From: Conidiobolus incongruus B7586
Lineage: Eukaryota; Entomophthoromycota; Entomophthoromycetes; Entomophthorales; Conidiobolaceae
DNA: 19,727 bases
Direction of reading: 5' to 3'
NCBI GenBank assembly: GCA_000697335.1
Contig: JNEM01008174.1
Span: forward strand, 1-19,727
Positions 1 through 10,269 of the stretch are shown here, piece by piece (positions within the stretch are counted from its first letter, which is position 1; each line of letters starts with the position of its first letter). Made by a program: the position numbers and the translations under genes. The notes beneath the pieces are model-generated. The model searched no databases. It saw only the letters and a program-made list of their open reading frames with translations, and had not been told where the DNA came from.

Positions 1-2147
1 TTTTATTGATTATTTTTGATATATATAGACTTAATATTATAATAATATGAGTTTAATAAAAGTTATTAAGATCAATATATATAAAACATAAATTATTTTT
101 TTAGTATACTATAATTATAATAGACTTTTATATTATAGTTCAAAAATAATCAAAATATTCAAAAAAAATTAATTTGAATGAAATATTTTTATTATTAATT
201 ATATATACATATAATATAAGAAATTATTAATTTAAAATTAATTTATATTATATATAAAACAATATTAATATTTAATGATTAATTATATTTACTTTTTATA
301 TAAACAAATTATTTTTTTATATTTTAATATTTAAAACTCCAGATAAATTTAATTAAATAATATTAGCTTATTTATTTAGTTATACTAATTATTTATTGTT
401 CAAAATTACATACTTAAACTTATTAATTTTATTGTTTGATAGTAATCAAATAGAAATGATATAATTATTTAATATAATTAAAATAATAATATTGAATTTA
501 ATAACCAATATTAGAAGAAAATTAAGATAATAAAATAATAAAGATAATAATTTCAATAAACTGACTTATTACTATAAAACTATTAAAAAAGCTTATATAG
601 AATAGTCATGTATTTTTAAATAATTTCCCAATTATATAATCAAAATATTATAATAAAAATTGAAGATTATTATAAATAAAAAACTCAATATATATAGTAT
701 ATATTCTTAAGTTTTTCTATATAACAAAATCATATTCTTATTTTTGTAAAATTATTTTAAATTTTTATAAAGCAAAGGTTTTCAAGAAAATAAAATGCTA
801 ACATCAATATTAATATTAGTATTGAAGTCAAAAGTTTGTAATTAAACCATTGATTGCTTTAAAATAAGTATTTACGAAATTATTATAGTTTTAATTAAAT
901 GTTAATATGTAACATAATTTTCAATGTTTAATTTAAAAATTATTATGTTCATAAACTTGATTATATAAAAAAATTAATATATTGTTATATTAAACTATTA
1001 AATCAACTTTCTCAGTATATTTTATTCTTTAATTAAATATTAACCAAAACCAACCTGCGAGTGATATATACGATTAGATATTCTAATTTATTTATACCAC
1101 ATTAATTTTTATAAATTAAGAGTAAGATCATATATATTTATTAAACCAAAACTTTATGAATAAAATAAAATATACAAATTATTAGAATATTGAAGCAAAT
1201 ATATATAATTTATATTTTTTTAATAACAGATAAAATTTATAAAGCTAATTTAAACTATTTTAGAGTTTTAGAAAAAGAATATTGGTAATATTAAACTAGT
1301 TATTAACAATATAGATATTGATTCATTATTTTTTAATTATTAAATTTTAATTAACCACTAAGAAATTTTAAATTAAAAATCTGAAAGGAATTTCAGTTTA
1401 TATAGTTAAACCTTAATTCAAAGACAAATTTTAAATATATATTATAATATAAATTATATCATCAGATTATATTTTAATCTTTAAAAAAATTATGAAAAAA
1501 TTTCAAATATTAATAATAGAACATTGTGATTTTTTTATGTTAAACAAACTTAAAATATAATATAAAGTTAATAAAAAATAATATAAATTTTGAAAATAAA
1601 AAGATAAAAATAGATAACAATCAAATGATTAATATGTTTAAATATAATATAAATATAATGATTATTGTTATGTAAAAATTTTCATGGAAATTTAAGATAA
1701 TTTTTTATTCAATAAAACAAAAAAATCATTAACTTATTAATATTTGGGAAATAAATAAAAAAAAATTAAAGATTTTTAAAAAAAGAAATTATTAATTAAT
1801 TATTTTTTAAATCAATACTATTGGATAAAATTCCAAAAAAATTATATTTAAAAAATCGAATTAATTAACATTCAAGCGTTTAGAGTATATGTTAGATAAT
1901 ATAATAAATAGCCTATATATATGAATCTAAAGTGTTTAAATATTATCACCATTTTATTCTATAAATTGATATATAATTAAGTGATCTAGTAAATTATTCT
2001 ATTTAATTGAATTTTTAAGCAAAATTAATATATAATGTAAATTTCTGTAAATCATAATATTTGAGTTTTTACTAAAATGAAAAGATTTGATTGAAATATC
2101 AAATTAGGTATATGATTTAATACCAGTTGTTCACAAATATCTACATA

Positions 2148-2150
<3 letters not shown>

Positions 2151-2180
<30 letters not shown>
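2151..2180. repeat. (AT)15 microsatellite
   Basis: Thirty bases of uninterrupted AT dinucleotide repeat, inside noncoding AT-rich DNA. A second run of the same type lies at 12531-12562. Such tracts mutate quickly by slippage, so copy number is expected to vary between isolates and between assemblies. Confidence 0.97.
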
Positions 2181-2184
<4 letters not shown>

Positions 2185-3540
2185 ACTTTGAAATATTTGA
2201 AATAGTTCATTTAATTCAACGTTAATTGATATAATATAAAAGATAAATCATATTTTAGGTATTTTATATTTATAACCAAACATAAAATTTAATATATAAA
2301 TATGGAGAAATTATAAAACAGCACCGATATATCTTAATAGAATAGCAAAATTATTTGACTGATATTAATCAAAATATATTAAATTAATAAATTATTTAGA
2401 ATTAAATATCTGTAGAATACATAGATTAAGATTTAAATTCAAGACCAATTAAATTAAAAAAATACACCTATTATACATTAATATTGATCTATTTGTTTAT
2501 ATCTTTAGAAATTATTTTTAAATAGTTTAAAGTATAATTCCAAGAGATAGATCGTAGATCATAATAGTTAATTTATCGCCAAGGAATAAGAAGTATTTGG
2601 GTCAAAAGATCATATTTATTATCATTAATACCAAAATTCAAATTATTGCAATATAATAAAAATATTATATTTTTAAGAATAAGTATTCAAGTTATGGTAG
2701 TTTAATAACTTATTTCAGTAAAAGTAAACTGCAATAATAAAATATATTGTCAAGAAACTAGTTATTGAATTTTTTATATAGCTTCGTGTTTATATTAACT
2801 TCTAATTAATAAAACATCTTATGCTCAAAATTCAGATTAAATTCAGTTTAATTATATAAATAACCACGATCAAACCAACAAATATAATTCCTCTTCTTTC
2901 CTCATAAGAACTTATTAATCATCTTTGATAATTATTAATAAATTATTTTTTAAGACTTGAGAGTATATCTCTCAATATTACATTATATATTTTGATTATT
3001 TATTATATTAATTAATATATCCAAGCTTGAAATCAGCTTCACTAGTATATTAATTTGATCGTGTCATTATCAATTTAAATTTTCCTTTGCAAAATATTGG
3101 ATATGTACCTAACTACCCATATATATAATTTGAAAAACAAATATGATAGATTTTATAAATTTTAAACCTTTGATTTTATATAACAATAGACAAACAAATA
3201 TAATGATATTAAAAATAATTAACTATTAAAAAAATTGCTGTTTATTGCCACATTTTGTATAATAACCAGATATCAATACTTGTAATTATGGTATATTTCT
3301 TAAAACACAAATTTTGAATAAAGATAATGAAATTTGAATTTTACGATTAAAATTAATATTGCATTTTTGAATATAAATTCTAAAAAAAGTGTGAAAAGGA
3401 GTGAAGAATTTAAATAATTTGAAAATATATTGTAAAATTGATATTCATTAATTGTGTAATATTCCTTTTGCTCAAACCTTTTTGTATTTTATTCAAATAA
3501 AAACAAAAATTACTAAACTCACTTTTTATTCTAGTATTAT

Positions 3541-3780
3541 ATTTCAAAAACATCCGTTCATTTCAATTCGATAGTTAAGTGCATATTACCTCCCATTTAT
3601 AGTGGATTTGTTGGTCCATAATCAAATGATGCTCTTTAGTTCCTATCCAAATCCTATGTCACTTGCTGAATGAATTATTTAAACCCAGAAGTAATAAGGA
3701 TAGGAAGGGATTCTAATTTTTCTGGATATTTTGCTACGACGTCTCAAAAGTAAGTAAGCTTTAAGACATACAGGATAAAT
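3541..3780. other. GC-richer noncoding patch with a 9-bp inverted repeat
   Basis: By eye this stretch is clearly richer in G and C than the surrounding DNA, yet no open reading frame of useful length is present. It contains the inverted repeat TTCCTATCC (3640-3648) and GGATAGGAA (3698-3706), separated by 49 bases. It could be an old gene or transposon remnant, an unrecognised noncoding RNA, or a regulatory block. No known family was recognised. Confidence 0.3.
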
Positions 3781-4634
3781 AATTTAATAAATCTATTATG
3801 AGCACTTTTCTAACAACCATCTTTATTAAGAAAACTTATTATAAAACACAGCACTAGTATATTTCAAAATTTTAAATATAATTACAATTCATTCAAATTT
3901 CAATAAAAAACCGATTTTCCCCTTTCCAATTATGATATCATCAATAATAAGTTTAAAATGAACTTGATTTACCCCTACATTCTTTGGAACATTTTTAATT
4001 TTTATAAAAAATTTGAATCTAATCACTAATTTAATTATTAATATTGGATTAACAATTAAATATTTGATACTAATTTAGATGATTATATTTAATATTATAG
4101 AGTGTAAATATTAATATAATAATAACAATATTAAAACCGAATGGAATGTTTTAAATAACCTCATAATTTATCTAGGAAAAGTACCTTTCAGGATATTGAT
4201 AGTTTGTTTTTGATTTATTGAGATTAAAGTACTAATGTAGATCAAATGCAGTGGCATTTAATTTATCAAGGTGGTCACTTTTAAAAAAATTGAATAAATT
4301 CTAGATATTGAGAAATCTAACGAATGTTATTAATGAAATTTTTAATAAATATAAACGTGAGTCTATGTTTATTCTAGCCCTGGAATTTAAGCATATTGAT
4401 AAAGTGAGAAATAGAGATCGAGTGTAGATATTTATCGGATACTAAATAATAAAAATTAAACTAATTAATCCATGTTGAGATTTCAAATTAAAGATCGACG
4501 TCAGGTATATATTGTTTAACTAATAGAACGTTGTACTAATGCTGAAGTATAATTAATGTAAGTGTATGCACCTCTAAGGGTTGTCACTATACCAAGATAT
4601 ATGATATTAGTAGAAAGAATTATAATGCAGAGCG

Positions 4635-4642
4635 TATAAATA
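4635..4642 (+). promoter_or_regulatory. Candidate TATA box of the Thr-rich gene
   Basis: TATAAATA lies about 90 bases upstream of the ATG at 4732, a plausible distance for a core promoter and short leader. It is preceded by a short GC-containing stretch (GCAGAGCG). In DNA this AT-rich, TATA-like strings are common by chance, so the support is mainly positional. A pyrimidine-rich TTTTATTTTATAG ends eight bases before the ATG and resembles a 3' splice site, so an intron in the leader or an extra upstream exon is possible. Confidence 0.35.
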
Positions 4643-4731
4643 TGGTGATTTTCAAGAGTTCAATCAATATCAAAAAATAATTTAATATAATTGTATATTA
4701 TTAATATACTTTTTATTTTATAGAGTCCGAA

Positions 4732-6405
4732 ATGATTTCTGCTATCCTTGTAGCTTTGATGTTTGGTGTAAATGAAGGTGCAGTACCAGAATGGAGTAAC
4801 GATAATCCATATTTACCATATAAACCAATCGGGAAGCCTATTCCATACCCTCATATGAATCAATATAATCCATATCATATCTATCCTACTATTGGATATC
4901 CCGCAATTAAAACATTACCTCATAATTATCCGAAACCTGCTAATGGATACCCTGTTATAACCACGACCAACGCTTATCCTATCACAACAACCAATATTTA
5001 TCCAATTTCTACCACTGATATATATCAAGCTACCACCACTACTACCACTGATGCCTATTCAGCTATTACCACTACCACTGATGCCTATCCAACTACTACC
5101 ACTACCACTGATGCCTATTCAGCTACTACCACTACCACTGATGCCTATCCAACTACTACCACTACTACTGATGTATATCCAACTATTACCACTGATGGTT
5201 ACCCAACTACCACCACTACCACCGATACATATCAAACTACCACCGCTACTACCACTGATGCCTATCCAACTACTACCACTATTACTGATGCATATTCAAC
5301 TACTACCACTACTGATGCATATCCAACTACCACCACTACCACTGATGCCTATCCAACTACTACCACTACTACTGATGTATATCCAACTATTACCACTGAT
5401 GGTTACCCAACTACCACCACTACCACCGATACATATCAAACTACCACCGCTACTACCACTGATGCCTATCCAACTACTACCACTATTACTGATGCATATT
5501 CAACTACTACCACTACTGATGCATATCCAACTACCACCACTACCACTGATGCCTATCCAACTACTACCACTACTACTGATGTATATCCAACTATTACCAC
5601 TGATGGTTACCCAACTACCACCACTACCACCGATACATATCAAACTACCACCGCTACTACCACTGATGCCTATCCAACTACTACCACTATTACTGATGCA
5701 TATTCAACTACTACCACTACTGATGCATATCCAACTACCACCACTACCACTGATGCCTATCCAACTACTACCACTACTACTGATGTATATCCAACTATTA
5801 CCACTGATGGTTACCCAACTACCACCACTACCACCGATACATATCAAACTACCACCGCTACTACCACTGATGCCTATCCAACTACTACCACTATTACTGA
5901 TGCATATTCAACTACTACCACTGATGCTTACCCAACTACTACCACTATTATTGATGCATATTCAACTACTACCACTACTACTGATGGTTACCCAACTACC
6001 ACCATTACCACTGATGCATATCCAACTACCACCACTATCACTGATGCCTACCCAACTACAACTACTTCCAATGCTTACCCTACTACTATTATTAACACCG
6101 ATTTCAACCTCACCACTACAATAAGGACTGTAACTACAACCATTGGATACTCAACCACCAGAACTAGAATCACTACAACTATTATCTATCCTACCACCAC
6201 TAAAACTACATATACTAAACCAACCACAATTGTTTACCCTACCTCAACTAAAACCAAACATACTAGACCTATTAAAACTAAGACAACTCCTGCTTATCCA
6301 ACCAAAACTAAGCACACCACACCTCATCACACCAAACGCACAAAACATAAGAATAAGTATAGACATACTACTAAGCTACCAAAAGGGGGATATGGATATT
6401 ATTAA
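4732..6405 (+). CDS. Secreted Thr-rich AYP-repeat protein (557 aa)
   Basis: No named family was recognised. The first ~17 residues (MISAILVALMFGV...) form a short hydrophobic leader that could be a signal peptide, though it lacks a basic N-terminal residue. Residues ~20-75 are Pro/Tyr/Asn-rich. Residues ~75-450 hold about 40 units of 8-11 residues of the form D-A-Y-P followed by runs of Thr (variants DVYP, DGYP, DTYQ, DAYS). After ~450 the Thr blocks become rich in Lys and Arg, with AYP/VYP still recurring, and the protein ends KGGYGYY. There is no hydrophobic C-terminal tail, so a GPI anchor is unlikely. Runs of Thr of this kind are typical O-mannosylation targets, suggesting an extracellular mucin-like or wall-associated protein. 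The gene at 10270-10860 has the same layout and is a paralogue. Other open frames over the repeat are by-products of a repeat length divisible by three. A splice-acceptor-like string just upstream leaves the true N-terminus somewhat uncertain. Confidence 0.88.
   Translation: MISAILVALMFGVNEGAVPEWSNDNPYLPYKPIGKPIPYPHMNQYNPYHIYPTIGYPAIKTLPHNYPKPANGYPVITTTNAYPITTTNIYPISTTDIYQATTTTTTDAYSAITTTTDAYPTTTTTTDAYSATTTTTDAYPTTTTTTDVYPTITTDGYPTTTTTTDTYQTTTATTTDAYPTTTTITDAYSTTTTTDAYPTTTTTTDAYPTTTTTTDVYPTITTDGYPTTTTTTDTYQTTTATTTDAYPTTTTITDAYSTTTTTDAYPTTTTTTDAYPTTTTTTDVYPTITTDGYPTTTTTTDTYQTTTATTTDAYPTTTTITDAYSTTTTTDAYPTTTTTTDAYPTTTTTTDVYPTITTDGYPTTTTTTDTYQTTTATTTDAYPTTTTITDAYSTTTTDAYPTTTTIIDAYSTTTTTTDGYPTTTITTDAYPTTTTITDAYPTTTTSNAYPTTIINTDFNLTTTIRTVTTTIGYSTTRTRITTTIIYPTTTKTTYTKPTTIVYPTSTKTKHTRPIKTKTTPAYPTKTKHTTPHHTKRTKHKNKYRHTTKLPKGGYGYY
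5124..5924 (+). repeat. 204-bp higher-order tandem repeat, about 3.9 copies
   Basis: The marker GATGTATATCCAACTATTAC recurs at 5170, 5374, 5578 and 5782, exactly 204 bases apart each time. Read by eye, the three complete units (5170-5373, 5374-5577, 5578-5781) look identical. The fourth stays the same for about 140 bases before diverging. Each unit encodes 68 residues made of seven subunits in the order DVYP, DGYP, DTYQ, DAYP, DAYS, DAYP, DAYP. The 204-bp period keeps the reading frame. The ends given here are approximate, because shorter 27-33-bp subunits continue on both sides. Confidence 0.93.
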
Positions 6406-6739
6406 CATAATAGATATTTATTCATTGATATCATTTTAAGTATAAGCTCTATTTTATATACATATTACATAATTTCAATATCAAATTATTTATTTATATT
6501 TATCAAAATAAATCAATATAAATTTTTGTATTTTAAAAATTTTTATTCTTTTGAATTAATTATAAAAAAACTAATTTTTTTTGTATGTGAGAATAAAAAT
6601 TAAGTATTGAGAGTATTTTTGATAAAATAATATAAATTTTATCAATTTATTAATAACTCAGATATTGAAAACAATTTCTTATTAATTTGAGGCTTTCAAT
6701 TTTGTAGAGTTCATTTAACTATTATGACTTTTAATATAG
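6406..6739. other. AT-rich spacer downstream of the Thr-rich gene
   Basis: This short AT-rich interval should contain the 3' UTR and polyadenylation region of the preceding gene. An AATAAA-like string lies near 6505, but in this composition it is weak evidence. No gene is visible. Confidence 0.5.
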
Positions 6740-7080
6740 ATTGCCACGAGTCAGTAGACTCCTCTCTTCCTAAATATGCTTGCATCAATTAAATATAAGG
6801 GTCATTGCCTCCTCACATGATCAGCCACTTTAGCTTTATACTTTAATTGGATGATGTTACAAACCACCGGAAAACCTCATAAATCTACTTACCATATTCA
6901 CTCTATATAAAACCCGGAATTAGAGCTATCCTGAAGCAGACAAGCTCGATTTGGGTCTTCCCAACTATTTGCCTTAAACCGATAAACTCCCTCTCTCCCT
7001 GACAGTTACCTGTGGTTCCCCAGATCTCTCTCTTGTATTTAAATTAATTTTAACAAGGCTTTCCCAACTCGTGTTAATAC
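6740..7080. other. GC-richer noncoding island
   Basis: About 340 bases with clearly more G and C than the flanks, including CACCGG, AACCCGG, CTCCCTCTCTCCCTG and GTTCCCCAG. No useful open reading frame exists on either strand. CACGAGT (6745-6751) and ACTCGTG (7067-7073) form a 7-bp inverted pair near the two edges, and TTCCCAACT occurs twice in direct orientation (6958-6966 and 7061-7069). The abrupt change of composition suggests inserted or foreign DNA such as a mobile-element remnant. A noncoding RNA gene is another possibility. Confidence 0.5.
6855..7055 (+). mobile_element. Possible solo LTR fossil (weak)
   Basis: A 201-bp segment begins TGTTACA and ends TTTTAACA. It therefore has the TG...CA termini and 5-bp inverted ends (TGTTA/TAACA) usual for LTRs of Ty3/gypsy-type elements. 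A TATATAAAAC string at about 6904 sits roughly 50 bases in, where an LTR promoter could lie, followed by GC-richer transcribed-looking sequence. Against this, the 5 bases on each side (GATGA and AGGCT) do not match as a target duplication, no internal element sequence flanks it, and no second copy exists in the window. If real, it is an old solo fossil. Confidence 0.25.
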
Positions 7081-7903
7081 ATTAATGAAGATATGAAAAT
7101 TGAATTTTTAATTAAAATCAAAGAAAAATAGAGTTTTTTAGAAATATGAATATGAAATAAAATTAGTAATTTAAATTCAAGTAAATCAATTACAAAATGA
7201 CCGTTTCAAAACTTATTCATTAAGTTACCAAAAGAATAATTAGCAAATAAGCATTTGAATGACAGAAACTCTTTTACAAGGTTAAAGAAAATATGCAAAT
7301 CAGGCAATAAAATACTATATCAAATTTAATTAGTTAATTTATGACCAATGATTTCACCTCAATCCCTAACTTGATACAAATTTGTATTGTTCAATTAATT
7401 TGTAGTAAGTATTAATATTTTCTAATAGTAAATTAATTTAAGTTTGAATATGAATAAATTGATTGAATGTATTATAATAGGCAATTAATGTGGTTAACTA
7501 TAATTTAAAAAATAAAATGAATAAATAAGATTAATTGATGAACAGATTATATATAGATATATATCTAAAATTAAAAAATCAGATAATTTATATCATCTCT
7601 CTATTATTATAAATGTAAATCAACTTAAACAAGGTTTATAAGTATTTAATTCTATTTCAAAATATCGATAAAGGTATTTAGTAATCTCACTAGTTGAACA
7701 TTTGAGACAATCAATATATATTGAATTGAAAATATTTGATACTTTCACGATTAATTATAAATTGACAATTTTAAAGTTGAAAAAAATATTTTAGAAAATG
7801 ATTCAAATATTTATAATTTTGGTTAATTTTCAAAATATATGTTTTAAAGAAGCTATTAAGGTTTAAACATAAGATAGTTTGAAACATCCAATATTATTTA
7901 AAA
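7081..7903. other. AT-rich intergenic DNA with no visible gene
   Basis: Very AT-rich sequence rich in AATTAAT and ATATATC strings. It must hold the 3' UTR of the minus-strand gene that ends at 7904. No coding frame, RNA gene or notable repeat was recognised. Confidence 0.6.
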
Positions 7904-8758
7904 TTAGCTTTTTATAAATTGAAATACTGTGGCATTTTCAATATTCTCTGATAATACCTGGAAACCACAGGAAGCTTTAACCCATTCAATACCAATATAA
8001 TATCTACCACATCTCATCACATACATGCCTTTTTCTTGATGTTGAATAAAGGTAGCAGGAATTTCAGGTAAAACTTTATGGAAAACTACGTAATCACTGT
8101 CTTCATCACGATATTTTCCTAATCCCAAATAACCATACTCCCTTGAATGGATGTAAATAGTATTATTAATATTGACAAATTCGAAAACTATTCCTGAGTT
8201 ATACATTTCCAAGCTGAAGAATAGCTGATTTTCATATTCAGTAACATAATCCTCACTATTTCCGTTAATAATCATATAGAAATCTGTGTCAGTGGCAAGT
8301 AAATCGTATCCTTCAATAGATATAAAAGATTCAACTCCTTCCGCTGCAATATTGGTAGGATGTTGAATCTGGTCAATTGCTTCATTACTGTCAGTGTCTT
8401 GATTTTCCAATACCTGGACCTTCAAAGCAGCATCCATATCGCTAGTAATTTTAAGATCATGATCAATATAACCTAAATCATGCTTCAATGTGTAGGAAAA
8501 TCTCCCATTATGACCCAAAACAATACAAGAACCAAAATGATCCAAATCATTCGAAATCTTTAGAGAGTCATTCTGAATAATGATATACTTATCATCATAT
8601 TTCAAATACAATAAATCATTTAATATTTGAAATTTAAATTTCAAACCCTCTCTAAAGTGTGAATTATCAATAACAATTTGGTTGTTGTTTAATTTAAAAG
8701 ATTTAAATTCACCACTAATAAATAAATTATAATTGCAATCTTCTTCAATCCAGACCAT
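7904..8758 (-). CDS. Tandem beta-trefoil-like protein, function unknown (284 aa)
   Basis: No named family was recognised, but the fold can be argued from internal repeats. Six similar units of the type hydrophobic strand, polar turn, then Y-hydrophobic-I/L-G/x occur at residues ~10 (YNLFISGEF), 49 (LLYLKYDDKYIII), 87 (FSYTLKHDLGYI), 151 (YDLLATDTDFYMII), 200 (TIYIHSREYGYLGL) and 245 (MYVMRCGRYYIGI). The spacing is about 39, 38, then 49 and 45 residues, as expected for two three-fold beta-trefoil domains (~8-118 and ~146-284) joined by an acidic linker (~119-145). Trefoils of this kind occur in fascins and in many fungal lectins; the ricin QxW motif is absent. There is no signal peptide or membrane segment, so a cytosolic protein is expected. 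The start ATG is preceded by AAA and followed by G, a good context. No intron is needed. The gene lies alone on the minus strand between the two Thr-rich genes. Confidence 0.82.
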   Translation of the reverse strand: MVWIEEDCNYNLFISGEFKSFKLNNNQIVIDNSHFREGLKFKFQILNDLLYLKYDDKYIIIQNDSLKISNDLDHFGSCIVLGHNGRFSYTLKHDLGYIDHDLKITSDMDAALKVQVLENQDTDSNEAIDQIQHPTNIAAEGVESFISIEGYDLLATDTDFYMIINGNSEDYVTEYENQLFFSLEMYNSGIVFEFVNINNTIYIHSREYGYLGLGKYRDEDSDYVVFHKVLPEIPATFIQHQEKGMYVMRCGRYYIGIEWVKASCGFQVLSENIENATVFQFIKS

Positions 8759-10190
8759 TTTATATTGAATACAATTAATTTTCCGATCTATTTGAATTCC
8801 ATTGGTATTTATAATTATTTGGCATTTTTAAAGTACCTCACTATTTAATTTAACACATCATATTTTATGGGAATTTTATACCATTAACATTTCTAATAGT
8901 ATTACTAATAAAATTGGTGTAATTTGTAATAGAATTAAAATAGTAAATAAAAGATTTGATTTGATATAAATTTTGAGGATATCAAGTCTATTCAATCCTA
9001 ATATATAATAAAATTTTACAGTATTGATTCAATGTATATTCTTATATTATTTAATTGATTGATGTGAATATCTTATAATACAATAGTTATATGACAATTA
9101 GACAATACCAAATAAAAAATTTTAAAATTCAATTTATAAATCAATTAAAGATTGTGTAATCAAACTTACAGTAAATGTTCAAATCATGGCATCAATATTC
9201 AATCTTAAATTGATTCTAGTTATCATGTTCTAAATGATATTGATTAAAAGTAAAAGGATTCAAAAGTGTTAAAGATGACATATATTATTTTCAATATATA
9301 ATGGAAAAGGACCAAATACAGTTAAATAGTAAATCGAAAGTTTATGCAATTTATATCAAGTCTGTAAAATATATCAAGTATAATTGGTAAAACAAAAATA
9401 GTTAAATCAATAGTATTAATAATTGAAATATAGAATATTCAATAATGCTTTAAGAATGTGAAATATATTGTGAATATTTTAATATGAAAATTTATTCCGT
9501 TCAATATATAGTTTTAGAAAGTTATTAAATAGTATCTACTAAGATATAATGCCATGTATATCAATTGTTATTTGGAATGCTTAACAAAAGAAAGATTATT
9601 GTATTTAAATTTTAAATCGTTGTATAGTTATAAACTCTTCAATTTCAAATAATCATTTTTATTATTTTAATTGAGAAAATCAAAATTTAAATCATATCCA
9701 GAAATTCTTTTATTAATATTTGACTTATAACTCTTCAGGTACCTGAACACAGTTTATTCAGCATATTAGTTAGTAAATTCATGTTATTTTAAACCAATTA
9801 TTAATGACAATCATATGCATATATCTTCCAAGTTTAATAAATATTCTTTAATAATAATGTATTAATTGAATTTATTTGGTAATTACAAGATCGAATAATT
9901 ACCAAATTCGAATTCAAGTTCCAAATATTATTTATTTACCCCTAAATTTAGGCATTTTTTATAAATTGATTTGAAAAATGTTTCAAATTTTTATTACAAT
10001 AACTCTCTCATTGCAAATAATTCACACAGATACCTCAATGTTTTTATAAAATATAATATACAAATATTTGATCTATCACTAGGTACTATTTCTTGGAAAA
10101 TATATTTAACAATGTCAATCAAATGCATCTATAAGGGCTGTAATATTAGAAGATATTTGAATGTAATCATAAATGCTAAAGACTTGATAG
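8759..10190. other. AT-rich intergenic region between divergently transcribed genes
   Basis: This interval separates the minus-strand trefoil-like gene from the second Thr-rich gene on the plus strand, so it should hold both promoters. No coding region is convincing: the 80-codon open frame at 9971-10213 has the Ile/Asn/Tyr/Lys composition of translated random AT-rich DNA. The only distinct structure is a 12-bp inverted repeat at 9874-9907. Confidence 0.6.
9874..9907. repeat. Perfect 12-bp inverted repeat (hairpin)
   Basis: ATTTGGTAATTA (9874-9885) is followed, after a 10-base loop, by its exact complement TAATTACCAAAT (9896-9907). It lies about 360 bases upstream of the second Thr-rich gene. 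It could be a protein-binding palindrome, part of a transcript hairpin, or chance. The GG/CC core makes chance somewhat less likely than for pure AT palindromes. Confidence 0.6.
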
Positions 10191-10198
10191 TATATATA
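10191..10198 (+). promoter_or_regulatory. Candidate TATA box of the second Thr-rich gene
   Basis: TATATATA lies about 72-79 bases upstream of the ATG at 10270, similar in position to the TATA-like box of the paralogue at 4732. Support is positional only, because such strings are frequent in this DNA. Confidence 0.25.
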
Positions 10199-10269
10199 GT
10201 TGTAGTTTCATGATGAAATCAATATTATAGTAACTTTAATCTAATTTAATTTATTAATAAGCATTAAAT

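Larger units (their letters stand above)
1..4634. other. Gene-poor AT-rich intergenic region
   Basis: No convincing coding region was found on either strand; stop codons are dense in all frames and nothing resembles a known protein. The sequence is overwhelmingly A and T, with many short TTAA, ATTAAT and TATATA strings. It contains one pure AT dinucleotide run (2151-2180) and one slightly GC-richer patch (about 3541-3780). The last 500 bases before the Thr-rich gene (about 4140-4634) are also less AT-extreme and may hold its upstream control region. Small spliced genes with tiny exons could be missed by eye. Confidence 0.7.

Noticed and set aside
4701-4724. Possible tiny leader intron ending at TTTTATTTTATAG before the ATG at 4732
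   Set aside because: The acceptor looks good, but the nearest GTATAT donor would make an intron of about 31 bases, shorter than the 48-base intron seen here and than fungal introns usually are. Kept only as a caution on the start.
5051-6124. 357-codon open frame of MPIQLLPL-type repeats in the +1 frame of the first Thr-rich gene
   Set aside because: It exists only because the repeat length is divisible by three, so all frames stay open together. It has no leader or unique sequence of its own.
6143-6439. 98-codon open frame overlapping the end of the first Thr-rich gene
   Set aside because: It is the shifted-frame reading of the Thr/Lys-rich tail, extending a few codons past the real stop, with no recognisable protein.
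9971-10213. 80-codon open frame MKNVSNFYYNN...
   Set aside because: The composition is that of translated random AT-rich DNA, with no domain, no leader and no match to a neighbour. It overlaps the likely promoter of the gene at 10270.
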